This document shows, piece after piece, positions 29,818-38,102 of a DNA stretch of 64,000 nucleotides. Origin of the DNA: Skermanella aerolata KACC 11604 (GTDB lineage Bacteria; Pseudomonadota; Alphaproteobacteria; Azospirillales; Azospirillaceae). The notes under the pieces are model-generated. The model searched no databases. It was not told where the DNA came from and saw only the letters and a list, made by a program, of their open reading frames with translations. The first letter of the stretch is position 1, and every line of letters begins with the position of its first letter. Position numbers and translations under genes: made by a program. Location of the stretch: the NCBI RefSeq assembly GCF_000936425.1, contig NZ_AVFK01000002.1:425141-489140 (forward strand), written 5' to 3'.

Positions 29818-31293
29818 GTGTTTGTGTTCCAGGCTTCATCTGATTCAAGATTCATTCGACTGATCGAGACCGCATTGCCTCCTTCACCATTTCGCGATCT
29901 GACCAACCTGGGCGGACGGGCGTTCGACCGGGTCGGCGAACTGACCGACCGCATGCTCGACGGCAACCTGCGCATCGGCGTCACCGGTTTGCGCCGGTCC
30001 GGCAAGACGGTCTTCACGACCGCGCTGATCGACAACCTGCTGCATGCCGACAGGCTCCCGTTCCTGGACGTCGTCGCCACCGGGCGCTTCATCGCCGCCC
30101 GCATGGAGCCGCAGCCCGATCAGGCAGTCCCGCGTTTCGACTACGAAACCCAGATCGCCCGGCTGACCGCCCCCGATCCGGCCTGGCCGAACAACACCAA
30201 GGTCACCAGTCAGGCGCGGGTGGCGATCCGCTATATGCCCGGCTCGCTGCTGAAGCGGCGACTGCGCGGCGTTACCCGGCTCAACCTGGACATCATCGAT
30301 TATCCGGGCGAATGGCTGCTCGACCTGCCTCTGCTCGACCGCACCTACGCCGAGTGGTCGCGTGAGACGCTGGCGCTTTCGCGCCGCGCACCGCGCGATG
30401 CATTGGCAGCCGAGTGGCTGGCCTACCTGTCCAACCGCGACCCGTCGGGGCCGGCGGAAGAGGCGGTCGCCCGCCGGGCGGCCGAGCTGTACACCAATTA
30501 CCTGCTCGCTTGCCGGGCGTCCGACCAACTCCTCAGCCTGATCCAGCCCGGCCGCTTCGTTGAGCCGGGCGAACTGATCGGTGCACCCGTGCTGGCCTTC
30601 TGTCCGCTGCCGGAACCGGCGGCCCGGGCCGGCCGGCATACCCTGTGGTCGATGATGGAGGAGCGGTTCGAGGCCTACAAGACCAACGTGGTCCGCCGCT
30701 TCTTCGCCGAACATTTCGCCCGCCTGGACCGCCAGATCGTGCTGGTCGACGTGCTGGGCGCGCTCAACGCCGGACCGGCGGCCCTGGCCGATATGCAGAC
30801 CTCCCTGTCCGCCACGCTGGAATCCTTCCATCACGGGCGATCGAGCTGGCTGGACCGGCTGCTCGGTGGGCGGATCGACCGGGTGCTGTTCGCCGCGACC
30901 AAGGCCGACCACATCCCGTCGAACCAGCACGGCAACCTGCGCCGCCTGCTGGACGGGCTGGTCGCCGAGCGGCGGAACGCGATCCGGTTCGAGGGCGCCG
31001 CCGTCGAAACCATGGCGTTGGCCGCGCTCAAATGCACGGAGACCGTGATGGCCGAGCATCAGGGCCGTCAGCTTTCCTGCGTGCGCGGCATTCCGCTGGG
31101 GCGGACGGAGCCAACGGTGCTGTATCCGGGTGAAATTCCGGACGATCACCGGCTACTGGACCGCGACGGCATCCGCAAGCTCAACTTCCTGGATTTCCGG
31201 CCGCCGACCCTGGCCGGCCGCCACGGGCGCGGATTGCCCAATATCCGCCTGGATCAGGCGCTAGAATTCCTGGTCGGAGACTTCCTGTCATGA
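29818..31293 (+). CDS. YcjX family P-loop protein (DUF463)
   Basis: A 491-residue protein from the GTG at 29818. The P-loop is VTGLRRSGKTVFTTALIDNLL, followed by DIIDYPGEWLLDLPLL, a DxxG-like switch, and NGTKxD replaced by TKADHIPSN. This is the YcjX/DUF463 pattern, a GTPase-like family linked to envelope stress in proteobacteria. The real start is uncertain: neither the GTG (29818) nor a TTG at 29875 has a good ribosome site. The stop overlaps the next gene by ATGA. The next gene encodes the usual partner. Confidence 0.85.
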   Translation: MFVFQASSDSRFIRLIETALPPSPFRDLTNLGGRAFDRVGELTDRMLDGNLRIGVTGLRRSGKTVFTTALIDNLLHADRLPFLDVVATGRFIAARMEPQPDQAVPRFDYETQIARLTAPDPAWPNNTKVTSQARVAIRYMPGSLLKRRLRGVTRLNLDIIDYPGEWLLDLPLLDRTYAEWSRETLALSRRAPRDALAAEWLAYLSNRDPSGPAEEAVARRAAELYTNYLLACRASDQLLSLIQPGRFVEPGELIGAPVLAFCPLPEPAARAGRHTLWSMMEERFEAYKTNVVRRFFAEHFARLDRQIVLVDVLGALNAGPAALADMQTSLSATLESFHHGRSSWLDRLLGGRIDRVLFAATKADHIPSNQHGNLRRLLDGLVAERRNAIRFEGAAVETMALAALKCTETVMAEHQGRQLSCVRGIPLGRTEPTVLYPGEIPDDHRLLDRDGIRKLNFLDFRPPTLAGRHGRGLPNIRLDQALEFLVGDFLS

Positions 31294-32312
31294 CCGGACG
31301 GACCCGAGACCCCGATTACGTTGCGCCCGACTACATCCAGCCGATGGAACTGGACCCCTCAGGCAACGTCGTCGTCGTGCCGGACGAGCGTTCCACCGGG
31401 CCGCATCCCTCCGGCGAACCGGCCGGCGAGGTCGAAACCCCCGACCCGGTACCGGCGCCCCGCCGCTGGGCCGTCCGGCTGCTGGTTGGTTCCGCAGCCG
31501 TGCTGGTGGCGCTGGCGGTAGGATACGACACGGTCGATCTGGTACGCCGCGCGTTCGACACCAGCATGGTTTTGGGCATCGGGGCCGCAGCGCTTGCCGC
31601 GGGGACCGTCGTGGGCGCCTTCGGGGTGGTGGCGGGAGAGTTGCGCAGTTTGCGGCGGCTGCGTCAAATCGACGGCCTGCGCCAAGACGCCGAGCACCTG
31701 CGCGCCGCCGGGACCCATGGCGAAGCCGAGCGCTATGCGGGCGCGGTAGCCTCGCTCTACCGCGACCGGTCCGATCTGGCACCCCAGCTCACATCCTTGA
31801 AGGACCACCTGAGCGACGCCCATGACGACCGCGAAGTCGTTCGCATGGTCGATCTCCAGCTTCTTCAGGACATCGACCGCCGGGCCTATCAGCTCGTGCT
31901 GCGGGCATCCCGCGACACCGCGATCGCGACGGCGCTCAGCCCGGCGGCGCTGCTCGACGTGGCGATCGTGCTGTGGCGGAACCTGAAGCTGGTACGGGAA
32001 GTGGCGTCCCTGTACGGCGCGCGTCCCGGCTATGTCGGCGGCCTCAAGCTGCTGCGCCGCATGCTCGGCAACATCGCGATCGCCGGCGTCGCGGAAAGCG
32101 GCAACCATCTCGTGGCCGAAGCTCTGGGCAGCACCCTGGCGGCCTCCCTGTCGGCCCGGGTCGGGCAGGGCGTGATCAACGGCTTGCTGACCGCCCGCGT
32201 CGGCCTGACCGCCATGCACCTATGCCGCCCGCTGGCCTATGACGAAACCAACCGCCCTAGTCTGAAGCGCATCAGGAGGGAACTGCTGAGCGTACCGAAG
32301 CAGGTTTTATGA
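31290..32312 (+). CDS. YcjF-like membrane protein (DUF697/TIGR01620)
   Basis: A 340-residue protein, the usual partner of YcjX. About 70 acidic/Pro-rich residues come first, then two membrane helices (AVRLLVGSAAVLVALAVGY and VLGIGAAALAAGTVVGAFGV). A helical domain follows with the TALSPAALLDVAIVLWRN region characteristic of DUF697, and a Lys/Arg-rich tail. It is translated from an ATGA overlap with ycjX. The function of the pair is unsettled. Confidence 0.82.
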   Translation: MTGRTRDPDYVAPDYIQPMELDPSGNVVVVPDERSTGPHPSGEPAGEVETPDPVPAPRRWAVRLLVGSAAVLVALAVGYDTVDLVRRAFDTSMVLGIGAAALAAGTVVGAFGVVAGELRSLRRLRQIDGLRQDAEHLRAAGTHGEAERYAGAVASLYRDRSDLAPQLTSLKDHLSDAHDDREVVRMVDLQLLQDIDRRAYQLVLRASRDTAIATALSPAALLDVAIVLWRNLKLVREVASLYGARPGYVGGLKLLRRMLGNIAIAGVAESGNHLVAEALGSTLAASLSARVGQGVINGLLTARVGLTAMHLCRPLAYDETNRPSLKRIRRELLSVPKQVL

Positions 32313-32374
32313 CGGAATGGCTGCCGAAGTTCAGTGAAGCAATAAGGCCGGAGCTTCCATGCGGCCGTAAAGGG

Positions 32375-32563
32375 CTATAGATCGTCGGAAATGTGCAATC
32401 CGGCGAGATCGCCGAAAACAAGCGACTTCGGTTCGTGGTGTGGGACCAGGCGTGCAACAGGCCGGCCATCCCGCATCACGACGATTTCTTCCCCGCGCTC
32501 GGCTCGCGCCACAAGTCCCGCAAAAGCCGCGGAAACTTGTGTAATTTAAACCTGAGCCGTCAT
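32375..32563 (-). pseudogene. Phd/YefM-type antitoxin remnant with an in-frame stop
   Basis: Reading from an ATG at 32563 gives five codons (MTAQV), a TAA, and then in the same frame ITQVSAAFAGLVARAERG followed by EEIVVMRDGRPVARLVPHHE to a TAG at 32375. The AERGEEIVVMRDGRPVARLVP pattern is the core of Phd/YefM antitoxins (AxxGExVxITRxGxPVAxLxP). The stop removes the start from the domain, and no other ATG, GTG or TTG lies ahead of the core. No toxin gene fits in the 62 bp to the next gene. It is most likely a decayed antitoxin whose toxin has been lost. Confidence 0.6.
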
Positions 32564-32740
32564 GGTATGGGGCCTCGTTGTCTGGAGGCCCGGCGATTTC
32601 GGACCCTGTTGATTGGAGATGGTCATGATGGTTGTTTCTAAAAAGATCATCAAGGCATCCGATGCCGCCGAACGCACATACGCTCCCGCCAACGATTTGC
32701 AGGCGGAAGCGTTTTCAGGATTGCCATCGTTCCAGCCCAA

Positions 32741-33265
32741 TCAGGCGCTGGTGCCCGGATGCTGATAGACCATCGGCTTGTCGCCGCCACCTTCCTCGCC
32801 GTTCTTTTCCGGCAGCTTGGGCTGGGGCAGGGCGTAGAACATCGGCTTGTCGGTGTCCCAGGTGTTCTCGAACGGCAGTTCCATTTTCAAGCCGCCCTGG
32901 TTCTTCTCCGCTTCTCGCATCGCCTGCTGAAGCTGCTTGGCGACTTCCTCGCTCCAGCCGATCTTGTAGTAGCGCGGTTCGGCGTTGTCGGGAAGCTGGA
33001 GCCACAGGTAGATCGCCTCGCCCTCCTGCATGCGGGCGCTGAGCACGGTGGCTTCGCGCATGCTCCGGTTGAACCATTCCAGCGCCACCGGCTTCGGCTT
33101 GCTCAGCAGGTCGGCGAAGCTGGCATAGGAAATTGGCATGAAGCAGGCCGCGAGGAGCACGGCGCCGACCTTGACCCAGAGCTTCCGGGGCGACCAGATG
33201 CTGATCGTCGCGAGCCCTGCGGCAAGGACTGTGGCCAGAGCGAAGAGACTCATCAGAAGCTGCAT
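32741..33265 (-). CDS. Third protein of stator-like operon, N-terminal membrane helices
   Basis: A 174-residue protein of unknown family. It starts MQLLMSLFALATVLAAGLAT, a membrane helix, followed by a second (VKVGAVLLAACFMPISYASF). The rest is charged and soluble, probably periplasmic (RYYKIGWSEEVAKQLQQAMR, LPFENTWDTDKPMFYALPQP). I choose the ATG at 33265, which overlaps the previous stop (TGATG) and has GGAGA 5 nt upstream. It is the last gene of the operon. I could not match it to a known family. Confidence 0.75.
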   Translation of the reverse strand: MQLLMSLFALATVLAAGLATISIWSPRKLWVKVGAVLLAACFMPISYASFADLLSKPKPVALEWFNRSMREATVLSARMQEGEAIYLWLQLPDNAEPRYYKIGWSEEVAKQLQQAMREAEKNQGGLKMELPFENTWDTDKPMFYALPQPKLPEKNGEEGGGDKPMVYQHPGTSA

Positions 33266-33876
33266 CACTGTCTCCATTTCCGCAGCGGCTTGGGCAGGCT
33301 GTTCACGCTGCCCGGCACCAGTTCGCCGGCCTCGGTAAGCTTGAACCTGTAGACGGTCGTTTCCTGGTTTTCCACCATCAGATCCACGCTGCTGGTCAGG
33401 ATCTGCTTGGCCGATTCCGAATTGGGCTTCTTGACGCTGGTGACGACCGTCACCTTGACCGGCGAGACCTTGGACTTGTTGCGGTACATGTGGAGATTGA
33501 CCGCGTATTCGCCCGGCGGTACCCCGCGGCTATAGGTGACTTCGTAGTTGAGCTGCGTCGGGTCGGCGTTGCGGCCAAGGTCGTCGCGCAGCAGGTTGAA
33601 GATCACGCCGGACTTGTTGGAATAGCCGACGGGCACGTCGCCCGGCGCCTGGACCCATAGATCGATGTCCGAGTCCAACTCGTCGGCCCAGCGCGCCTCG
33701 ATCATGACGTTGCCGGGTACGGTGCTGGCAACGGCGGCCTTGGCCTCCTGCTTGGGGTTGAGATGGGGAAGAAGCAGGATCACGACTGCCACGAAGCCGC
33801 ATAGCGCCAGCGTTATGACATCGCGGAAGACGGTGCCGTTGACGTCTTCGTCGTCGAACTGGTCAAGACCCTGCAT
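33265..33876 (-). CDS. Single-pass membrane protein resembling ExbD/MotB partner
   Basis: A 203-residue protein with one N-terminal helix, VFRDVITLALCGFVAVVILL. The Asp in FRDV sits at the start of the helix, where ExbD, TolR and MotB carry their proton-binding Asp. The rest is a periplasmic domain with a WADELDSDIDLWVQAP pattern and conserved-looking turns (SRGVPPGEYAVNLHMY), not the peptidoglycan-binding OmpA domain of MotB. The ATG at 33876 has GGTGA upstream. It overlaps both neighbours. The role as force-transducing partner of the MotA-like protein is an inference from order and the Asp. Confidence 0.72.
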   Translation of the reverse strand: MQGLDQFDDEDVNGTVFRDVITLALCGFVAVVILLLPHLNPKQEAKAAVASTVPGNVMIEARWADELDSDIDLWVQAPGDVPVGYSNKSGVIFNLLRDDLGRNADPTQLNYEVTYSRGVPPGEYAVNLHMYRNKSKVSPVKVTVVTSVKKPNSESAKQILTSSVDLMVENQETTVYRFKLTEAGELVPGSVNSLPKPLRKWRQ

Positions 33877-34588
33877 GCCGTTCACCGAGCGCCGTTATTT
33901 CCGTGATCAGGTTGACGGTGCCGGTGCACAGCATGTTGTAGTTGATGCTGAGCCAGATATTCAGGACGCCGCCGACCAGCGTCGTGTAGAGCGCCACCGA
34001 CATGCCGTCGATCAGCTTGGTCACCATGGGCGCTATCGACGCCACATCGCCGGCTTTCTGCGGATCGACGCCGCTCAGCGAGATGATGAAGCCGACGACG
34101 GTCCCGATCAGGCCCAGCAGGACGAGGCTGGCGGCCAGATGACGCACGACGGCTACCCGCGACGACAGCTTGAGACGGAGATTGCCGGCCAGCGTGGCGC
34201 GGCTGCCGCTGTCCTTTCCCTGGACTTCGGCCAGATACCGGGCTGCGCGCGAGCCGACATGAAGGTTGGAGTCCTTGCAGGCGTTCAATTCCCGGCTCGT
34301 GCGCCACACCTTGCCGGCGGAGACCACGAGCCCAACCAGGAAGACGCCGAATATCAATTGGCACAACCCGGTATCATCGGTGTCCAGGATCGGCTTGATC
34401 CATCCTTGAAGCCATGCGGCCGTCAGTAGTGAGGCGGCAACGGTATTGATCAGTACGAACCTAAGAACGAGCAGATACTTCTGTGGATTTAGAACAAAAT
34501 CTGAAAAGGTGCTGGAAGACCTCGCATGTAAAACCGTCGGAACGGTACTCCGGCTGGCATGGATGGTCTCAGCAGTCGCGTCGGTCAT
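33863..34588 (-). CDS. MotA/TolQ/ExbB-like proton channel family protein
   Basis: A 241-residue membrane protein with four predicted helices. The third has SLVLLGLIGTVVGFIISLSG and the fourth GMSVALYTTLVGGVLNIWLS, the two signature segments of the MotA/TolQ/ExbB proton channels (LGLxGTVxGxI and GxxxALxTTxxG). A soluble loop between helices 2 and 3 includes NACKDSNLHVGSRAARYL. The ATG at 34588 has GGAGAG 5 nt upstream. It leads a three-gene operon and lacks the flagellar, tol or exb neighbours that would name it. Confidence 0.85.
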   Translation of the reverse strand: MTDATAETIHASRSTVPTVLHARSSSTFSDFVLNPQKYLLVLRFVLINTVAASLLTAAWLQGWIKPILDTDDTGLCQLIFGVFLVGLVVSAGKVWRTSRELNACKDSNLHVGSRAARYLAEVQGKDSGSRATLAGNLRLKLSSRVAVVRHLAASLVLLGLIGTVVGFIISLSGVDPQKAGDVASIAPMVTKLIDGMSVALYTTLVGGVLNIWLSINYNMLCTGTVNLITEITALGERHAGS

Positions 34589-35038
34589 CAAGGCTCTCCG
34601 TTGACAGGCGGCTGATCAGAACTTCATTTCTCCGACTCCCTGTCGCAAGTTTCGTGCCAAGAATGGTTTGTTGTGCGACCCATTGATTGTACACACCAAC
34701 ACAATCACGGCAATACGGCGGAAGCTGTGAGTTCGATGAAGATGGCCTATTATTTGGGCATAAAAGACATGGTTATGTAAAATAGCCTAAAAAATAGGCG
34801 AAAAGACCGAAAATAAAGCACTTTTTAACCTTTTCCGCGACAGAATGTCACGGAAATCTCCGGTTATGTTGGCCGGTTGTCAAAGCTCCTGCCCGGGCAG
34901 CCCAATGGGCCCATCGCTTTGTTTGCGAACGGTTTAACGGTCAACGCATGGGAGGGGGATGGACTTCCACGTCGGCCTTCAGCTCATGCTGCACTGCACA
35001 ATGCCTAGGCAGGCCGTGCGACTCCGAGGGATTTCAGG
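34589..35038. other. AT-rich regulatory region upstream of the stator-like operon
   Basis: 450 bp without an ORF, between the 3' end of the FkbM gene (minus, ends at 35039) and the operon start at 34588. It is AT-rich in its middle and carries two self-complementary boxes at 34745 and 34785 and TTAACC-like sequence at 34825. It should contain the operon promoter. Confidence 0.55.
34745..34799. promoter_or_regulatory. Two palindromic operator-like boxes
   Basis: Box 1 is GCCTATTATTTGGGC (34745-34759) and box 2 is GCCTAAAAAATAGGC (34785-34799). Each is a 5-bp inverted repeat (GCCTA/TAGGC or TGGGC) around 5 nt, with centres 40 bp apart, in the AT-rich region about 160-210 bp before the MotA-like gene. 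They suit a dimeric regulator bound at two sites. Confidence 0.5.
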
Positions 35039-35941
35039 TTACGCAGCCGTTTCGCCGTCTGGCGCCCGCTCCAGGATCACGTTCAGGCGTGTCCGATGGG
35101 TTTCCTTGTATCCGTGCTGGATGCACAGCGCGACGCAGTCGGATTTCCAGCGGTCGCTGGAAGTCTCCAGCAGGATCAGGGACGGCCAGAGCCGCACGGG
35201 CGCTGTAGCGAAGAACGGGACGAGGACGGTGTCCTCGGCTCCCTCGATGTCGATCTTCAACGCGTCGACCCGGTCGAACCCGGACTCGACCAGCACGCTC
35301 TCCAGGGACCGGCACTGGACGCTGACCTTCTCTCCTGTGACCATGGCTATGCTGCTCTGACCCCGGTTGCCGCGGTCGATGAACAGGTCCAGCGTTCCGT
35401 CACGGTCGGCGACGGCGCATTGCAGTGTCTTGATGGTCCCCAGATCGTTGGCGGCGACGTTGAAGGAGAGCCGGCGGTAGATCTCGGGCTGCGGCTCCAC
35501 CGCGAGGATTCGAGCCTTTCGCCCAGCCAGCCCGGCGACGAACAGCGAGTAGATACCGACATTGGCGCCCAGGTCCACGAAGGTGAAGCCGTCCCGGACG
35601 GCTGCCGCCAGGACCTGAAGCTCGACCGGATCGAAGAACTGCGGGGTAAACAGGACCCGCTTTTCGCAGACATTGTCTTCCGGATGCACCCGGACCTTCC
35701 GCCCGAACACGTCTACGTCGAGCGGTGACTTCAGTCCCGCCAGCGCCAGGCGCCGGGCGGCGAAGGCGATGCGCTTGCCGAGCCACGTTTCGGGAACCGC
35801 GCGGGTCAGCCGGATGATGGCGCGCTGAAAGCCCGAGGGTGAATAGGCGCCGAAGGGTGGATCCTGGATGATCCCTGACAAGGCTCTGGTCCATACCGGT
35901 ATCGACCACGCATATGGTGGTATCGCCGCCATCAGTAGCAT
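35039..35941 (-). CDS. FkbM family methyltransferase
   Basis: A 300-residue protein. The SAM-binding region is FVDLGANVGIYSLFVAGLAG, followed by ILAVEPQPEIYRRLSFNV and the second FkbM motif LKIDIEGAEDTVL. The family O-methylates sugars and small molecules. The N-terminal 90 residues are less typical, and the start is uncertain: the first ATG (35941) lacks a ribosome site. It is separated by AT-rich DNA from the stator-like operon and by a terminator from the small gene upstream. Confidence 0.85.
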   Translation of the reverse strand: MLLMAAIPPYAWSIPVWTRALSGIIQDPPFGAYSPSGFQRAIIRLTRAVPETWLGKRIAFAARRLALAGLKSPLDVDVFGRKVRVHPEDNVCEKRVLFTPQFFDPVELQVLAAAVRDGFTFVDLGANVGIYSLFVAGLAGRKARILAVEPQPEIYRRLSFNVAANDLGTIKTLQCAVADRDGTLDLFIDRGNRGQSSIAMVTGEKVSVQCRSLESVLVESGFDRVDALKIDIEGAEDTVLVPFFATAPVRLWPSLILLETSSDRWKSDCVALCIQHGYKETHRTRLNVILERAPDGETAA

Positions 35942-36006
35942 GGACGGCCAAGCCGGTCATTAATGAATCAGTGGCCAGAAAGCCAAGCTCAGCGTGTGTC
36001 AATGAA

Positions 36007-36045
36007 AAGCCCGTACGCCTCGTCGGGGTGAGGCCGTACGGGCTT
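36007..36045 (-). terminator. Intrinsic terminator after the small coiled-coil gene
   Basis: An 11-bp stem AAGCCCGTACG (36007-36017) with CGTACGGGCTT (36035-36045), plus extra inner pairing GCCT/AGGC. On minus, the stem is followed by TTTTCATT, a U-rich tract. It lies between the 36094 gene and the FkbM gene. Confidence 0.75.
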
Positions 36046-36093
36046 CAGTCGGGAGCGGAACCGGTCCCGCGTCCCGGAGTCGATCGGCACGAT

Positions 36094-36255
36094 TCAATCT
36101 TCGTAGCGTTCGAGCTGTCGTTGCAGATCGGTCGCTTCTTCCCGCATGGCATCGAGCCTCATGTCGTCCGGAGCCTCACGCCGCCGCTCTTCGGCGATGC
36201 GGGCCTCCAGAGCTTCCTGCTCCTGACGCATGATGCTGATCAAGGCTTCCTTCAT
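36094..36255 (-). CDS. Small coiled-coil protein
   Basis: A 53-residue protein. The ATG at 36255 has GGAGGCGATC immediately upstream, a strong ribosome site. The sequence is almost entirely heptad-like and charged (EALISIMRQEQEALEARI, MREEATDLQRQLERYED), so it should form a helical coil. A terminator follows 49 bp on, which supports a real gene. No family recognised; no function assigned. Confidence 0.65.
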   Translation of the reverse strand: MKEALISIMRQEQEALEARIAEERRREAPDDMRLDAMREEATDLQRQLERYED

Positions 36256-36527
36256 GATCGCCTCCAACATCGTCAAAGGATTATTCTCGTCCGAGTCGCG
36301 CTTGCAAACAAGATATCATAAGTCGAAAATGCCTCCTATCGTTTCGTGCATATTCCGATCCCGTCGCTTTCCCGGAGAGGGCGCCGCCGGGCTGGGAAAT
36401 TACGGCGGATTGCGATCTCCGGACTCGACAAGCCCCAGGGCGCGTAATTAACAGTTAACCAACAGCATCTAGACTGAAGGTCGAGGTGTATTCCGCCATT
36501 CACCGGAATTTAGGGTAGTTTTATCGG

Positions 36528-37379
36528 ATGAAGCGCAGGCTTCTGCTTCAAATGACGCTGAATGCGCCTCTGCTCGGCATGGGGCTGGGCCTTGGCTCCT
36601 TTGGGCTCGCATCGTCCTTGATGCCGGGAACGGCCGATGCTGCGACCAGGGAGCCGCCGCCGCGCAAGCCCAGCCGTGAGACTTCAGGGCCGGAGCGCCG
36701 TCTCGTCGTGATCGATCCCGGCCATGGCGGTCATGATCCGGGCGCCATCGGCGTGCGCGGCACGCTGGAGAAGGAGATCACGCTCGATATCTCCCGGGAA
36801 ATCGCGCGCAAGCTCCGCGGGACTCGCGGTGTTTCGGTCAGCCTGACGCGCGATGACGATATCTTCCTGCCGCTCGCCGACCGCGTCGCCGTGGCGCGGG
36901 AAGCGGGAGCCGATCTCTTCATCTCGATCCATGCCGACAGCGCCCCCAACCGCGACGCCCGCGGACTGTCCGCCTATACGCTGTCCGACAAGGCGTCGGA
37001 CGACTTCTCCTTCGCACTTGCCAAGCAGGAGAACCTGGCGGATGGCGCCGGCGGCATCGACCTGCGCCACACCCGTCCGCAGGTGGCGGCCATCCTGTCC
37101 GATCTGGTGGCGCGGCACACCGTTTCGGCGTCGCTGATGGCGAAGAGCAGTCTGGTCGAAGGGGCGGGGCGGTCGCTCCGTTTGCTCGATAACCCGAAGC
37201 GGTCGGCGAACTTCGCGGTGCTTAAGGCGCCCGATGTGCCGTCCGTTCTGATCGAGACCGGTTTCCTGTCCAATGAAAGGGACGAGGAACTGCTGCGCGA
37301 CCGGTCCCAACGGCGGCGGATCGCCGATGTGCTGTCGCGCGAACTCGCCGGTCTGCTTACCAGCGCTCCGTTCGCCTGA
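36528..37379 (+). CDS. N-acetylmuramoyl-L-alanine amidase, AmiC type
   Basis: A 283-residue exported amidase_3 enzyme that cuts the stem peptide from glycan strands. A signal peptide covers about residues 1-39. The zinc ligands are visible: His66 in DPGHGGHDPGA, Glu81 in GTLEKEI, His in ISIHADSAPN, and the catalytic Glu in LIETGFLSN. No AMIN domain precedes it, so it is a short form. The region just upstream has TTAACAGTTAACC (36448-36460). It is followed by a BON lipoprotein gene 144 bp on. Confidence 0.88.
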   Translation: MKRRLLLQMTLNAPLLGMGLGLGSFGLASSLMPGTADAATREPPPRKPSRETSGPERRLVVIDPGHGGHDPGAIGVRGTLEKEITLDISREIARKLRGTRGVSVSLTRDDDIFLPLADRVAVAREAGADLFISIHADSAPNRDARGLSAYTLSDKASDDFSFALAKQENLADGAGGIDLRHTRPQVAAILSDLVARHTVSASLMAKSSLVEGAGRSLRLLDNPKRSANFAVLKAPDVPSVLIETGFLSNERDEELLRDRSQRRRIADVLSRELAGLLTSAPFA

Positions 37380-37523
37380 ACGCAGTTGCAGCAATCAGGA
37401 CACGGTGCGTAAAAAAGCCTTGGCTCCAGTTTCGAGTAATTCAAATATGTGTTGCAATCACGTAGCGGGCATGACTTCTTCGCGCCGCCGAACGTGCTTT
37501 GCGGCCGGCAGACGGAGGAAGTT

Positions 37524-38102
37524 TTGAGGTCTCGCGCGCGTCTTTCGCTACTCACCGCCGCAGCGGCAGCGATGCTCATGATGAGCGGTTGCGCTCCGCT
37601 GATCGTGGGAGGGGCCGCTACCACCGCCGTCGTGGCCGCCTCGCAGCCCCGGGGACTCGGCGGGGCCATCAGCGACACCGAGATCCAGGCGCAGATCAAC
37701 CATTTCTGGTTCCAGCACAGCACCGATATGCATTCCCGGTTGAGCACGAACGTCAATCAGGGCACCGTCTTGCTGACCGGCCGCGCCAAGGACCCCGAGA
37801 TGCGCCTCGACGCCGTCCGCCTTGCATGGCAGGCCAATGGCGTCAAGGAGATCATCAACGAGATCGTGGTGGACGACGGTTCTACGCTGACCGACTCGGC
37901 CCGCGATACCTGGATCGGCACGCAACTGCGCAGCAAGCTGATGTTCGACCGCGACGTCTCGTCGATCAACTACTCGATCGAGACGGTCAACGGGGTGGTC
38001 TACCTGATGGGCAACGCGCGTGACCCAGCGGAGCTTGAGCGGGTAACCGGCCATGCCCGCTCACTGCCTTACGTGAAGCGTGTCGTGAGCTATGTCCGTT
38101 GA
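37524..38102 (+). CDS. BON-domain lipoprotein
   Basis: A 192-residue lipoprotein: the signal peptide ends MLMMSGCAPL, giving a lipobox at MSGC. Two BON domains follow (SDTEIQAQINHFWFQHST to EIINEIVVDDG, and DTWIGTQLRSKLMFDRDV to VKRVVSYVR), each with the TxxxGTVLLTG/NGVVYLMG turn. Similar to DolP/YraP, an outer-membrane lipoprotein that maintains envelope integrity. The start is a TTG with GGAGGA 5 nt upstream; an upstream ATG-initiated extension would disrupt the signal peptide. It overlaps the next gene by 11 nt. Confidence 0.83.
   Translation: MRSRARLSLLTAAAAAMLMMSGCAPLIVGGAATTAVVAASQPRGLGGAISDTEIQAQINHFWFQHSTDMHSRLSTNVNQGTVLLTGRAKDPEMRLDAVRLAWQANGVKEIINEIVVDDGSTLTDSARDTWIGTQLRSKLMFDRDVSSINYSIETVNGVVYLMGNARDPAELERVTGHARSLPYVKRVVSYVR

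Noticed and set aside
32625..32765. Possible 46-codon ORF on plus with GGAG upstream
   Set aside because: Overlaps the convergent stator-operon gene by 25 bp, has mixed codon use and no recognisable family; insufficient support.
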